Source: Mesocentrotus franciscanus
Taxonomy: Eukaryota; Echinodermata; Echinoidea; Camarodonta; Strongylocentrotidae
NCBI GenBank assembly: GCA_037976565.1
Contig: CP137686.1
Location: 5,242,645 to 5,306,644 of the forward strand
DNA: 64,000 nucleotides
Reading direction: 5' to 3'
In this document: in pieces, positions 22,611-34,384 of the stretch
Layout: the number at the start of each line of letters is the position of its first letter
Position numbering within the stretch: position 1 is the stretch's first letter
The notes under the pieces: model-generated
What the model was told of the DNA's origin: nothing
What the model saw: the letters and a program-made list of their open reading frames with translations, nothing else
Database searches by the model: none
Position numbers and translations under genes: made by a program

Positions 22611-25600
22611 CTGAACGAAAGATAGAAACAACAGATAGCTTGCAAGTTCACAAAACACAGCCTTATACTTGGAAGCATTTTTAACTTGAAATATTAGTAC
22701 GGTCGTTCCGGAGTCGTTGTTAATCGGGGTTTAGAATTATTGTCTGATAAATCATCATAAGGGAACTTACTCCACAGATATCACAACCATGCCATCAAGG
22801 TGCCCTGCAATATCACGGGTTCCTAACTCGTAGATATCTATATACAACGGGGAAGAGAGAGAGAGAGAGAGAGAGGTCAAAATTATGATAAGATGACATC
22901 AATATTAATATATACGATTTGGAAGGCACCAAATCAACTTGTAATCAAATGCTCAAGGCGCACTTGTGCAAAAGATGGAATCACATTAAAAGAAAAATCT
23001 GCAGTATACAAAAACGAACAACTTGAATAAGAAAAAAACATACACAAATTGAAGAGAACAATAATTATGCCGAATTAAACATTTGCGTTTTAACGTTATT
23101 CTTAATAATAATATAGTCAGACTCAAACTAATCGAGAGTGATGCAAGGAGGGGGAAATAATATTGAACTGCATGGGAAAATATAAAAGTTATGTAGGCCT
23201 ATTCAAATAAATAATCAGGGATCGAAACGACAAGGAAAACAACGAGTATGTTCAAAACACATAACTTTGGACAGAAGTGATTGGAATCCATATACACATG
23301 ACTTTGTAGCAGTTTTAGACTAATAATAATAATAAGATATTTCTATACCGCAAATTGCAAAATGCCTCTTAGCGGTTTAGAAGGAAAATAGTTGAGAAGT
23401 AAAGGAAACAGAATTTGGATTACAAATACATCAAATCAATTAACATTAAAACTTTGCAAATGAAAATAATACATGTACATAATTACAAATCGCTTACAAC
23501 CAAAATACAAATAGTTCATAAATTAATAGTATCCTACGTTAATCTACACAAAATATAAAAGGCAAAATGTCAGAGGGCTATTCAAGAACAAGACTTAAAG
23601 AGATGTGTTTTTAGCATTGTTTTAAATGTATTTACAGAACTGGCATTGCGAATTTGAAGGGGGAGATTGTTCCAAAGAAATGTAGCTGCATAAACGAAAG
23701 AACGTTGACCGTATTGTTTATAAGAAATAGTGTGAGACCGAGAGAGGAGAGATTGAGAAGCAGATCGCAAAGTCCGGACAGGAGTGTATCGAGGAAGGAG
23801 TTCAGAAAGATATGAAGGAGCGAAACCATGATAAGTCTTGAAAGTAAGGAGGAGAATTTTGTAAGTGAAGCGAGAAGTGATAGGAAGCCAGTGACGTTTT
23901 TGAAGAACAGGTAATGTGAGAAGTACGAGGAACACAAGAAACAAGACGAGCTGCTGTGTTTTGGATACGCTGGAGTTTTGAGGTTATTTTTGCAGGAAGA
24001 CCAAAGAGAAGGGAATTGCGACAATCTAGCCTAGATGTGACGAAAGCATGGATAAGACGATGGGCTGTATTCTGGTCGAGAAACCTACGCATTTTTCCTA
24101 TTTTCCTTATAGCTACAAAAGCATATTTACAAATGGCATCAACGTTTTGAGAATCCATAACAACACCAAGATTACGGGCCATAAAGGATGGCTTAATTAC
24201 AGACTGCCCAATTCTGAAACTGACTTGTGAGACATGAGAACAAAACTTGGAATGAAAGTGAAGAAATTCGGTTTTAGAGTCATTTAGAGAACGCTTGTTC
24301 TGAAGTGCCCAAGTTCTAACATCCTCTAAGCAATTTTCCATCTTCTGAACAGCACAAGAGCGATTCCCAGAATCAAATGATAGGTACAATTGCACGTCGT
24401 CTGCATATGTCACACATGATATATTGTGAGCCAATATGATATCTTGCAAGGGAGATGTAAACATTATAAAGACTACACGACAGGGTATGAGTTGCATGAA
24501 CTGTGTTGCTAGGCCGGATAAAATTCTAATGGTCCGTTGAGGTTATCAAGGGCTATCTTTGTCATTAAAGCAAGCAAAAAATCAAAATACTTAACAAAAC
24601 GTCATATACAACTAAATAGCTCTTCTCAATATGTAAACAAGACAGTATTCTTGCCACTCACCGACACTGCCAATAGTAAGACCGCCCCCATGTAGAAAGA
24701 TAAAAGCCGGTCGTTTCTCTTGCATGCCATCGGTGCGCTGGTAGTAAAGTACTCTGACCCCGTCAAAGGTCGTGTCATCTAATGTGACCTTTGATCCCTC
24801 TGAATGGCGGGTCAAAGCTGCTCCTACTCGATGGACTGTGACTAAAAATGTCAAGATATTTTGAAGAACAGAAAAATCGATGGTAGAGCCCCCGCGGACT
24901 AGGTATTCCAGGTACATCTTTAACGAAGATGCAAAAAGTAAAATGTATCACAATAGATTAAAACAATGAAAACAAGAAGACAAAAGAGAGAATTGTCTTG
25001 GAAGAATAAAGATAGGAAAAGGAAGATAAGGCATGTACAACCATGAAATAAGGAGAAGGAAATATTGATGCAAAGAATATTTTAATGTAAACAGGGAATA
25101 GAGAGAAGAAGACGATTATGAAGAAGAAGAAGTAGAAAAAGAAGAAGAAGAAGTAGTAGAAGAAGAAGGAGAAGAAGGAGAAGAAGAAGAAGAAGAAGAA
25201 GAAGAAGAAGAAGAAGAAGAAGAAGAAGAAGAAGAAGAAGAAAAGAAGAATGTAGGGGAAAATAGGCACAGCCTTTTTTGTAAAGAATACATTTTTTTAA
25301 TGTTATCGGTTTATAAAACGGATGACAACAACGTCAATTTTTATTCATTGACTGCTAATGAAACGTTTCAATCAATAATGATTGATTAAAGAATCGTGCA
25401 TCAGTACTCACACTTCGTAGAAGTAATCTTATTGATATAAATTTGAAGTCAATCATAGTTTTAGTTTTCACGCCAAGAAGAGGTCACATGTTTATGTCAG
25501 CGATCACTGTTATTGTTGCATTCAAGGGGGAACAAAAGACTACTTGGAACCACAAGGGCGTTAAGTAATTTTTCTTACACAGAGTTAACGCTCCAAACAG

Positions 25601-25911
25601 AGAAAGACCACTATATATTTGTTATGCCAGTACAACGTTTTCCTCTTGTGGTAGGGGAGACATATTTGATTGTGCTATATATACATTCCTATATATAATT
25701 ACTGAATTATCGTTTGAAAGACTCTAAACTAAGACGTAAAAGTATCAATGAAACAGCTTTCAAAACTTACAATCGACTTGCTGAATTTAAATCCAATGGT
25801 CTTCCAGTAGAACTCAATCTTGGCGTCCATATCGGTTGGCATGGGAACGTAGAGGATGATGCCCAAATAGACCCCGCCCACCAGGAAAAACATCGCAGTA
25901 GACAACCTCAT
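21815..25911 (-). CDS. Arylacetamide deacetylase / neutral cholesterol ester hydrolase-like enzyme, complete
   Basis: This is a serine hydrolase of the hormone-sensitive-lipase-like alpha/beta hydrolase group, expected to cleave acyl esters or amides at the ER membrane. Exons are 25911-25771, 24917-24662, 22837-22771 and 22610-21815. The phases agree (0, 1, 2) and the total is 419 residues, against 408 for human NCEH1. Residues 7-22 form a hydrophobic signal anchor followed by YVPMP, as in AADAC and NCEH1. The oxyanion-hole motif HGGG is at 123-126. The nucleophile elbow GDSAGG puts the serine at 198, with Asp361 in CGYDPLRDDG and His391 in FHG. Three N-glycosylation sites (NDS, NHT, NHS) lie in the lumenal domain. 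TFDGVRV and VVISVDYRLAPK favour NCEH1/AADAC, but the exact orthologue is not settled. Confidence 0.95.
22771..22837 (-). CDS. AADAC/NCEH1-like exon 3
   Basis: This 67-base exon encodes IYELGTRDIAGHLDGMVVIS and the start of VDYRLAPK. It joins phase 1 to phase 2. The acceptor is TATATAG and the donor GTAAGT. Confidence 0.92.
23321..24520 (-). mobile_element. 5'-truncated LINE fragment in the esterase intron
   Basis: Minus-strand frames show SCVTYADDVQLYLSFDSG (the RT catalytic block), ARNLGVVMDSQ, FLDQNTAHRLIHAFVTSRLD, LQRIQNTAARLV and, after a frameshift near 23900, LPITSRFTYKILLLTFK and NTFKTMLKTHLFK. The 3' end carries CTAAACCGCTAAGAGGCATT and a (TTA)n tail at about 23323-23340. It resembles the CR1/L2/Jockey type and is a dead copy. 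It lies in the same orientation as the host gene. Confidence 0.85.
24662..24917 (-). CDS. AADAC/NCEH1-like exon 2 (HGGG)
   Basis: This exon encodes residues 48-132 in phase 0 to phase 1. It contains KVTLDDTTFDGVRVLYYQR and the oxyanion-hole motif FLHGGG. The acceptor is the TAAAG at 24918-24922, chosen because it keeps the phase and the expected length. A nearer acceptor at 24839 would break the phase. Confidence 0.88.
25105..25252. repeat. (GAA)n microsatellite
   Basis: A nearly pure run of GAA/AGA with a few GTA and GGA interruptions lies in intron 1 of the AADAC/NCEH1-like gene. Long GAA repeats can form triplex DNA, so this may be length-variable. Confidence 0.95.
25771..25911 (-). CDS. 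AADAC/NCEH1-like exon 1 (signal anchor)
   Basis: This exon encodes residues 1-47, beginning MRLSTAMFFLVGG with the membrane anchor and the YVPMPTDMD motif, and ends in phase 0 at GTAAGT. The start codon is the only in-frame ATG before the anchor apart from Met7. It matches the length of exon 1 products in this family. Confidence 0.93.
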
Positions 25912-26403
25912 CTTGTGTCGTTATTCCGTCCTTCCTTGCAGTAATCTCTATAATGATAAATATTTAGACATTTCCACCTCTCCCTTTCTAACCATGGCAT
26001 GGATATTGCACTCTAAAAAGTGTCAATTCACCATCAATATTCAGAAGGGCCGAGGTGTGACATTTGAAAATAATAGGTTTACACTTTCAAGGACTTTTAA
26101 CTTGCTGGATTCAATACTTTTAAGGTTAAATCCAGCATGTTAAAAAGTGTAAATCTACCACTTTCAAATTGTTGACACTCCTAGGTCCTTTTGAGTATTG
26201 ATTTAACATTTGAGTTTTATGAAATTGTGTCAACTTCTTAAAATTTTAAAGATATGAAACAGACTTTCAAGTTAAGTAACACCTCATCTGTGAAGTGTAA
26301 GTTAAAAACACTCTCACCCTTGATCAATAATGGACGAATCCTTTGAAAGAATACTAAACATATTTTCCCGAAACTGGCAGAGGTTCTGCCATGGAGCGAA
26401 TCT

Positions 26404-27145
26404 TTAAAGGGCAAGTCCACTCCAAAAATAACTTACTTTCAATAGAAGCAGAAAAATCAGACAAACCAATAACAAAAGTTTGAGCAAAATCGGATAACTA
26501 ATAAGAAAGTTATGAATTTGTAATGACATGAAAAACTTTGAAAATCACTACACAAATTGGCAACTCACTCATGAGTCTGTGACGTCATGTCCTCACTATC
26601 CACTAATTATTTTCTTTATATTGATAATTAAATTTCCTATTTCCCTAAGAATCTTATTTCTTCACACCAGCATCCAAGTTAGATTGATAGTAATATGTTT
26701 TTTGTGTGGATGCACTAATATAGAGTAATTTTTTCCAGTTAAATCATGAAAAATTTGAATTTTGATAAACTAATTATATAAAAATCAATAATTATGAATA
26801 TACAATACTCAGAAAATAGTATCAATTCTTCAAAGTTCATAAAAGATTTTGTGAAATGTCATGCAAGCAATATGATACAAATCATATAACCTGGGCAAAG
26901 GCATGGGGAAATCAAGTTATGGGGGATAAAAAGGGAAATCAATGGAATTAAACTATATAAAGCAATTGACAAATAGTGAGGACATGACGTCACACTTTGT
27001 GTAGTGATTTCCATTGTGTTTTAGTTTTACATACTTTTTCAAAAATTCATAACTTTCTTATTAGATTTTGCTCAAACCTTTGTTGATTGGTTTGTCTGAT
27101 TTTTCTGCTTCTATTGAAAGTAAGTTATTTTTGGAGTGGACTTCA
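26404..27145. mobile_element. MITE with ~190-bp terminal inverted repeats
   Basis: The left arm (AGTCCACTCCAAAAATAACT onward) and the right arm (AGTTATTTTTGGAGTGGACT) are close inverted copies. They reach inward to TGACGTCATGTCCTCACTAT and its complement near 26960-26995. TTAA flanks the left end, but the right outer tip has diverged. It has no coding capacity, so it is non-autonomous. Confidence 0.8.
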
Positions 27146-27674
27146 GCATACCCAGGTGTATACAGAATAAGGAAGGAAACGTCATGTCGTATAAAGGCGA
27201 TTTACGCATCAATTCCAAAACAACTTCCGTGTGAACAAGCTAGAAATGCTGCAGGTTCATACAGCAATGCAATACTTTTTTTTTAATTTTTAAAGCAGAT
27301 GTTTCTGCATTTATTGATAAATCAAATACAAAAAATTCAAATAACAATAATAGTATATAATATAATTGATTTACATAAAGAGTGACAACTGAAATACACA
27401 CAAAAAAACAAATGCATATATATTATAATCAAAGAATCAAGATAAATGCAAAGGCCAACTATCATAAGCATGAATGTTTGAGTCGATAGCAGTCGGGATA
27501 CAATGAATCACATGCTGATAATTATCAATCTATTTTACCATCAGTTCGTACAAAATTTCATTAATTTTGAATGTAAGATCCGAAATATGGTAACTACGCG
27601 TTAGTTCTAAAGTATAACGAGAAGACAGATTTATAACAAACTCCAAAATACTGTGCGCAATGGTGATTACAAGT

Positions 27675-27689
27675 CTGGGGAGAGAGAGG

Positions 27690-27732
<43 letters not shown>
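27675..27732. repeat. (GA)n microsatellite
   Basis: GAGAGAGA run of about 50 bp. Confidence 0.95.
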
Positions 27733-27733
<1 letters not shown>

Positions 27734-27932
27734 ATTATAACTGCGAGAAGGTCAAACCCTATACAAGGTCATTGATCAAACAGCACAATATCATGTGAAG
27801 TACACGAAACCGAAACAATCATTACCATAAACTTAAGGTGTCGAAACAAGCAATAATATAACATACAACACGTTTGTTCTGCAAATAATCAATAATAAGA
27901 TGAGTCATTGTCTGTAATAATGAAGATATTAC

Positions 27933-28100
27933 CTGTAATCCAAAAGAGTAGCCCGTTTGAGACATGTGTACTTCCCGCGCTCAGTGGTGTATTAAATGTT
28001 GCACGAGCTATAATCGTCTGCTTAACATAGACGGAACAAAGATTATAAACTTGACCTTTGGTGGTAGTGTCAAAAATAGAAGCTTGATGAATAACCAGGG
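27933..28100 (-). CDS. Exon-like segment, unidentified protein
   Basis: A 168-base open segment lies between an acceptor (TTTAATCTAG) and a donor (GTAATA), phase 1 to phase 1. It reads LVIHQASIFDTTTKGQVYNL, then CSVYVKQTIIARATFNTPL and ending VSNGLLFWIT. I do not recognise the family. The phase would join with the segment at 34291-34384, but the intron would be 6 kb and contains MITEs and SINEs, so a common gene is only a guess. Confidence 0.35.
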
Positions 28101-28174
28101 CTAGATTAAACAAATGTTAATACACTTTAATTGTTTGACTGAGCATAGAAGATAAGGTAAGGTTAAGATAACAT

Positions 28175-28345
28175 CGAGGAGGCGCGATGGCTCCACAGTG
28201 GTAGAGCAGTGGTCTCGTAACCTGGAGGTCCCGGGTTCGAAACCAAGTCGATGCGCTAGTGCCCTTTTAATAAGGCATTAGTCCTCATTATCTCAAGTCC
28301 CTCGGAGATAACTTAAAGCCATAGGTCTCCTGGTTACTTTACTTA
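28175..28345 (+). mobile_element. SINE with tRNA-Thr-like head
   Basis: The head contains GTAGAGCAGTGGTCTCGTAACC, close to the D-arm and CGT anticodon arm of a tRNA-Thr, and the B box GGGTTCGAAACC. The stems are mismatched. A non-tRNA body follows (GCATTAGTCCTCATTATC onward), so I read it as a second SINE family, not a working tRNA gene. Confidence 0.55.
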
Positions 28346-28470
28346 CAAGCATACACATGTTTTCTTAGCAGTCAGGTAAAACAAACTTAAGAGTTATACG
28401 AAGCAGAGTGAAGAAGCGTGGATCCAGGCTGTAATGGGGGACTGGGAAGGGGATCTGTAAATGAGGTAAA
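28341..28470 (+). repeat. Repeat shared with the foldback element core
   Basis: The segment ACAAGCATACACATGTTTTC with TTAGCAGTCAGG, then GCGTGGATCCAGG, matches 14816-14860 and about 14985-15000 in the core of the 4.8-kb foldback element, with an internal deletion. It is a separate short copy of part of that core. Confidence 0.5.
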
Positions 28471-28547
28471 TAAAACGCAAATGTATATGACTGCTGATTA
28501 GGAGTGGGCGAGGGTAATTAATGTAATATTTTCATCTCGCCCCCTTC

Positions 28548-28598
28548 TTTCTTTCTCTCTCTCTCTCTCTCTCTCTATTTAAATATATATCTCTCCCT

Positions 28599-28658
<60 letters not shown>

Positions 28659-28696
28659 TTCTCTTTGCCCCTCAATATCATTCTTTCTATCCCCCA

Positions 28697-28733
<37 letters not shown>

Positions 28734-28760
28734 CCTCTCTATCTATCTCCCCATCATTCT
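28548..28760. repeat. (CT)n-(TA)n-(CT)n compound microsatellite
   Basis: A CT run is followed by a TA run of about 55 bp (28603-28656) and another CT-rich run. The TA part is self-complementary and likely unstable. Confidence 0.95.
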
Positions 28761-28959
28761 CCACTTTCTCCTCACCCCATCCGTCCCTCTATCCTACATC
28801 ATGTTCTCGGAGCGAGAGCTCAAAAATCAGAGTTACCGGAAGGTTTATGGATTGCCACAACGCCTGCGAAACACCACACCGTTCGGCACGCGTGGTGCTT
28901 CATAATTCATTAACTTCTGGGAGCGAAAAATTATCTCGCGTGAGGTGTGCTGATTTGGG

Positions 28960-29170
28960 TTCCCGTAAAGGTAAGCATCGCTGGATGTTTGGACACCGGG
29001 CAAGATGTCTGCTTTAATCCGTGAAAGATCCTTTGCTCGAATTTCACGCGCTGACGCGGTCGGAGAAAGAAAATCTTTAATTAATCGAGCACCAACCGGT
29101 TGTGTGTTGCCTTTTAGCCAGGGGACATTAACACGAGCAATCGGTTGCCATCTATTATTGGAGTATTTTG
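28960..29170. promoter_or_regulatory. GC-richer island, candidate regulatory module
   Basis: It stands out from the AT-rich flanks and has CpG-containing text (TTTCACGCGCTGACGCGGTC), ATTAATCGAGC and a palindromic ACCGGT. Short conserved-looking islands of this kind are typical of enhancers in sea urchin intergenic DNA. No function can be read from the sequence alone. Confidence 0.25.
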
Positions 29171-31019
29171 ATACCGACTAGAAAACTAAACCCCTTCTCG
29201 TCTTCAGCTCTGACGTTTAGTCTTCTTTTGTATCATAAAATCTGACTTTGTTTTGACGTCTTGTCGAGTTGGATGACTTATTTTCTCGTGGGAATGCATC
29301 CGAAAATTTAGATATCAAATTCACGTCCACTTCTTTTCCCATAAATTTTAAAGATAATTGTTTTTGGCGACTCTATCACGATATCAAGCCCACTGTTAAC
29401 TTAGCGATGTATGCATGAAAGATCCAGCATCGCAATTCCCCATAATCACAGTAATTACGATAACTATAGAATATCCAGTTTTCTGCAAACAATTCAAGAT
29501 TCTTTATCAATGCTATGCATGCAAAACAAATTGAAAATTTTAAACCTGAATGGTTATGAATAAGTGTATCGAACTCTCTCTTCGACGGAAGTACATAATG
29601 GGCTAACTGATACGTTTTTATTACATTATCTATCCGTATTTGTATATAAGTCATGTAATGTCATGTCAAATGTCAAGATGGATTTCAAAATAAAAATAAT
29701 ACATCTGACATGTTTGAGCTCCAGGTATAAATCTGTTACAAATTACCTGACAACACAGACCTGCGATTAATGCCTACCTCATGATCATAACCTATGTAGC
29801 CCCTTGTTCTCCTTCCTCCCTTTCCATCTGATCAGTTGCGTATCCAGAAAAGGGCAGAGCCTTCGTACTTCCCCTTCCTTTAAAGATACTATGTCCCTTT
29901 TGCAGCCAACATCAAATTCTGTAGAACTTTGCAGGAATTATGAATATGTCATGTATGTCTTATCTGTGGAATTTAAACATTAGCAATGTCCTAGTATTCA
30001 AATTATGCAAGGAAATCCGTTTACCTTCTAGACTTCACTGTCAGACACTATGGATTGACTGACTGACATCTTTTTTTTTCTTTGGTAATAACATACATAA
30101 AATGGGCTGTAACAGGTACATGAGCATTTTGTCTACATCAATAACCCACTACTTGTAATGGCCAAAATTAAACTGATTGAATCTTTGAGCAGCACAAAAC
30201 GTACGACCATTCGGTACAATGGTCTGAAAATCAGACTATTACTTACTGATTGCAATCACTTAAGTCGATTCGACAACTAATAGTCGTTATTTTCCCACTA
30301 AAAGACATTTTCAAGCCCTTTCGTTTTGAGGGAAGTTCTAAATTAGTATTGTCTTTCAAATGCCGTTGGAATTTAACCTTTTCATTTTTGGGCCTGCAAA
30401 TGGGACATAGTACCTTTAAAGGGCGGTGCCTTCGAAATCCGTCTCCTCCCCGTGATATCTGTGGACATTCTTTTCACCCCGAGCTTTCGTGACTTCATCC
30501 TTTTTTCATATGTTTTCTTGTCTTGGCCCTATTGTAGTATGTGGATTGATGCCGCCCATCGATGAATAAAATTATTCGAATTCAAAGCAGAAAAGTTCAA
30601 GAGCACGCAGTGTTTTATATCAAAACCTCATATGGTGCATGTATCGAAATATGTAACGAGGTCACAATTGTCCGAAGGATACCTGAATAAAATACTTAGA
30701 AGATGACTATACTCATTCATGAACACCGTTCGTAAATAACTAATTATTCATCCGTTAATCTGATGGCAGCGACAGGATAGGAACACACGCCATCGATATG
30801 ACTGGTGGAAGGTGATTAATGATTGCCTAAAATGATGAATTTAATCAAAAGATATGATTTTCTTTCCCAACAGAATAAAGATATGGGCAAAACAACGTGA
30901 ACACACGTAATTGTTATTGTGTTGGTAACGGAAATGACCCTATTCTATAGGTAAGGGCGGGGGTATGTAAAGCTATTTCTGATGTCTTCTTGTTCTGCTC
31001 ATGAAATCCTGCCTTTCTC

Positions 31020-31440
31020 TCAGCTAATTACTAAATTTGACAGCTAACCCGGGATCTAAGCCCGTCAGGAAACGCGGCAGAAATCAAATCTCAGCCTAGC
31101 CTGTGTTTATTCTGAAGTCTAAAATCAATCAGGAATTCGATTTTCGCTCTTCGAATTTTGCGCAGACGACACTGCCCAACATCATGCGCTGTTTTCCCGC
31201 GCGATTCACGGGCCACTTCGCCCACCTGTTAGAAGGAGTTCGATATTCTTCCGCGCTGGATCGCTGGGGAGTCGAGAAATTACATTACGAGCGAGCGGGA
31301 GGCAAGGCGAGGCGAGGAAAGGACGATGCGGAGAGGAAAACAGTATTTATAGGCCGAAACCATGACATATCTGGTGTACTTTTTGATGTAAGCCATTTAG
31401 AAACAAGTTTGGATACATTGAACTTCTTGTGACGAAAGCA
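31020..31440. promoter_or_regulatory. GC-richer island, candidate regulatory module
   Basis: AGCTAATTACTA (homeodomain core), TGACAGCT (TALE-type) and CACCTGTT (E-box) occur in a CpG-bearing stretch. The plus-strand frame from 31103 is open for about 100 codons but has no family features and no splice signals I trust. Confidence 0.3.
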
Positions 31441-31459
31441 CAGTGACTCAAGAGATAGA

Positions 31460-31540
31460 AAGATGAGGAGCGATAGAGCAAGAAAAGGAGAGAGGGAGAG
31501 AGAGATAGAGAGAGAGAGAAAGAAAGAGAGAGAAATGAAC
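31460..31540. repeat. (GA)n low-complexity tract
   Basis: Interrupted GAGAGA repeats. Confidence 0.88.
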
Positions 31541-33272
31541 GTTGCTATAGAGTATGAAGTCATACACTTTTTAGCACCTTTTGGAGAATATTATGATTCC
31601 ATTTTCAAAGAATAAATGTCTAACTCACTTTAAAAAAAAGGGATCACACTGTGCATGTTACAGGAAACAACAGTTTCCTTAGTAGTCTCAGGCTTTAGGA
31701 TGCCCTCACGTGTAAAAATATCTACTTTTTTATACGCAAAAATAAGCATAAAGAGCTGAAAATGCCGAATGATTATCATTCGTTTGCTTTATAAAGTGGA
31801 AAGGCTTTTAGATATTTTAATCAAGCCCGAACACAATATAATCCTTGACATTGGTTTTATGCTCCTCATCTCAATTTGTGTATTATACTGTGCTATAAGA
31901 ATATTAATGTTGTTCGCATTCAATCTTATAGACATATGTATTTTTTCCAGTCCTTGTTATTGAAAGAATCAGGCCTGAATATTTTTCTGGTAAATTTTTA
32001 ATACCATAATACACTTTCATCAATTACCACTATTATGTTTTCGCCTCATATATGCCATAATATTATAAAAGGATGGATCATAGATACAATTTATGCAATT
32101 TTATTCCCATAAAATGATGGCTGCAACCCACGAAACGTACAGTGCCATTCTTATAGGCATTAGGACAATTTTCAGAGGGTTAACTTGACCGACGGCCCAC
32201 GAGAACGATGTTTTTATATCATAATTTCATGTATTTCTTTATTTAATTGGTCTCGTGGGCCTTCGTTGTCATGATTCTTTTTTAACTCTCTTATTTTCTA
32301 TATTTTCCCATGTATGTATTTATTTTGTCTGTCTACCTGGATGACCTCTTAACTGACTGGTCTAATCATCAGTTTTACACATTTCAAAAGTTGTTTTGAT
32401 ATCACAACTTATAATCAATGACCAAAGTCATTAATCATGTTAATTGATTTATTTCAATTACCAAGTGCCTTTAAAAAAATAGTTAAAGCGGAAAATCAAA
32501 ATTATCTGAACAAAGGACGAATGCGGAAACTTTATAATTGGTACCTAAGGTCGGCTGTTCAAATATCAGGGAGTTATAGATTCACTACATTTTCTTGTTC
32601 AAGAAACGGTTAATAAACGCATTCGACAAAAAGACAAATATACCCAACGACCCTGGTAGGTTAATATCTACTCTTGATATCCCGAGAATAAAAATATAGG
32701 AGTCCTCCTTCTGCCTCATCAGAATCTGTAATGTAAACTGATTTCGCCATTACCACCGCTTTTCAATTTTGATTTTATTGAAATGGAAACTTCTGAACAA
32801 ACACCAGAGCGCATCAATATATATATTTTTCCCGGGCAAAGAGCCCGCGCACACAATAAAGACGACGTCATTATAAGAGAGGAGGATCTTCAATTATCAC
32901 GGTTGTTTATCTTTTTCGAGCGATGATCTTTTCTGTCGTTCTCTCCCGTATCCGTGCAAAATTGAAGATCATCATTTTTGTTCCTGTTGATATTGATGTC
33001 TCTTCTTAGAACTGATGAAGACAAACTTCTATAGCTCATTTACTCTGCTTTGACAGCGTGTGAATTATGTCTTTCTGACGTAAACGCCTACATTTGGGCC
33101 AGTGGCTCTTCTCAGAGCTGTACCTCTGTGGCCTGCCATCTTCATGACCTTGTGTTATTGTAAATTATCCAATCATTTTGCAATAAAGATTATGTTTATA
33201 GTGGGAGAGTATTGGGAAAGTTGTATAAATACATTCGGTTATATACCTCCGATCTTTGTTTCTCTAACATTT

Positions 33273-33273
33273 C

Positions 33274-33315
<42 letters not shown>

Positions 33316-33355
33316 TTTTTCTCTCTCTTTCTCATTCTCTCTATCTTCCTTTCTC
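33273..33355. repeat. (CT)n low-complexity tract
   Basis: CTCTCTCT with CTTT interruptions. Confidence 0.9.
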
Positions 33356-33657
33356 AAATCTCATCTACTTCGAGAACTAGCTATTCATTTATATAGATAT
33401 AGGAATAACTTTTTCTAACTATACAGCTCTATTAAACTTCCCTTTTTTTAAGTCTTTACAGGACTCATTCCTGATGAAGAAGAAAAATGTGTGCTCCTCT
33501 TAACATGTCCATGTTATTTGGCAGGTTATTGCTGGTTATGGTTCTCTAGTGTTCATTGCAAAAGTCAATGATCTGGATGACTAAGTACTTGTAAATATTA
33601 TTGAATAGACAATCTGATCGAAAGCTGAAACATGCCTTACTTTTGGACGTTTCTTAA

Positions 33658-34054
33658 AGGTTAAGGCCAGTTTTGGAAACGCCCCTCTCTCAAAAAAATG
33701 AAATGGAAGCTCTCATTACCAATCAAGTGAAAGAATATGTTTTGAATAATACGTGATGATACAAATTTTGCCGGGAAAGTCGGAAAACCGCCTACTAATT
33801 GATATATTTGGTAAATTTGGTATCTATTGGGACCAAATAGATATCGCGCACGTGGTCGCGTAGTCCCATATACATCTTTCTGTGTACAGTGCTTGTGACT
33901 TTACCAAGACTGGGCCAAATTTCTTATCATTTTGATGATTCCAGAACCTTGCAGTACACACCAATATTTATATGCTAGATGATCAACCTTTTCTGATCGA
34001 TTCCACAACGTTTCTTTCACAATGCAATCGCATGACCAGAACTGGCCTTTATCT
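33658..34054. mobile_element. piggyBac-type MITE flanked by TTAA
   Basis: A 397-bp element lies between TTAA at 33654-33657 and TTAA at 34055-34058. Its ends are inverted: AGGTTAAGGCCAGTTTTGG on the left and the complement of AGATAAAGGCCAGTTCTGG on the right. TTAA target duplication is the hallmark of the piggyBac superfamily. There is no transposase. Confidence 0.72.
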
Positions 34055-34290
34055 TTAATTGTTCTTTCAAATGTGTATTTCAAGGCCGACAGTAAGCATG
34101 TTAAGTCTATATCAAATATGTCTTAAGATTGACATTACTGAAAATGTATTGCTTAGTTCATTATACCAAACATAACTTTAAGACAAACTAAGAATGATAT
34201 ATCAGAATGAAAGGGAATTTAAAAAGTTCCTTGTATAAACAAAAGCCAAAATAAAAACAACAAAAAACCCACATTTAGGACCGTTCTTAC

Positions 34291-34384
34291 CACACTGCAT
34301 GATGTGGCTAGCAAATGCCAACCACCCTTCCTCCGCTTGCCGAAGTTCTCCAAACGTAATTTTCTCAAAGGGTCTGGCGACGCT
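34291..34384 (-). CDS. Exon-like segment, unidentified protein
   Basis: A 94-base open segment is bounded by TTTAGTCTAG and GTAAGA, phase 0 to phase 1. It reads SVARPFEKITFGELRQAEEG then WLAFASHIMQC. It is GC-richer and more protein-like than its surroundings. I cannot name the family and see no convincing next exon close by. Confidence 0.4.

Noticed and set aside
28190..28265. tRNA gene candidate (Thr, CGT)
   Set aside because: The acceptor and T stems are mismatched and a SINE body follows; treated as a SINE head. The other tRNA-like heads (890, 8100, 41970, 44830) were rejected for the same reason.
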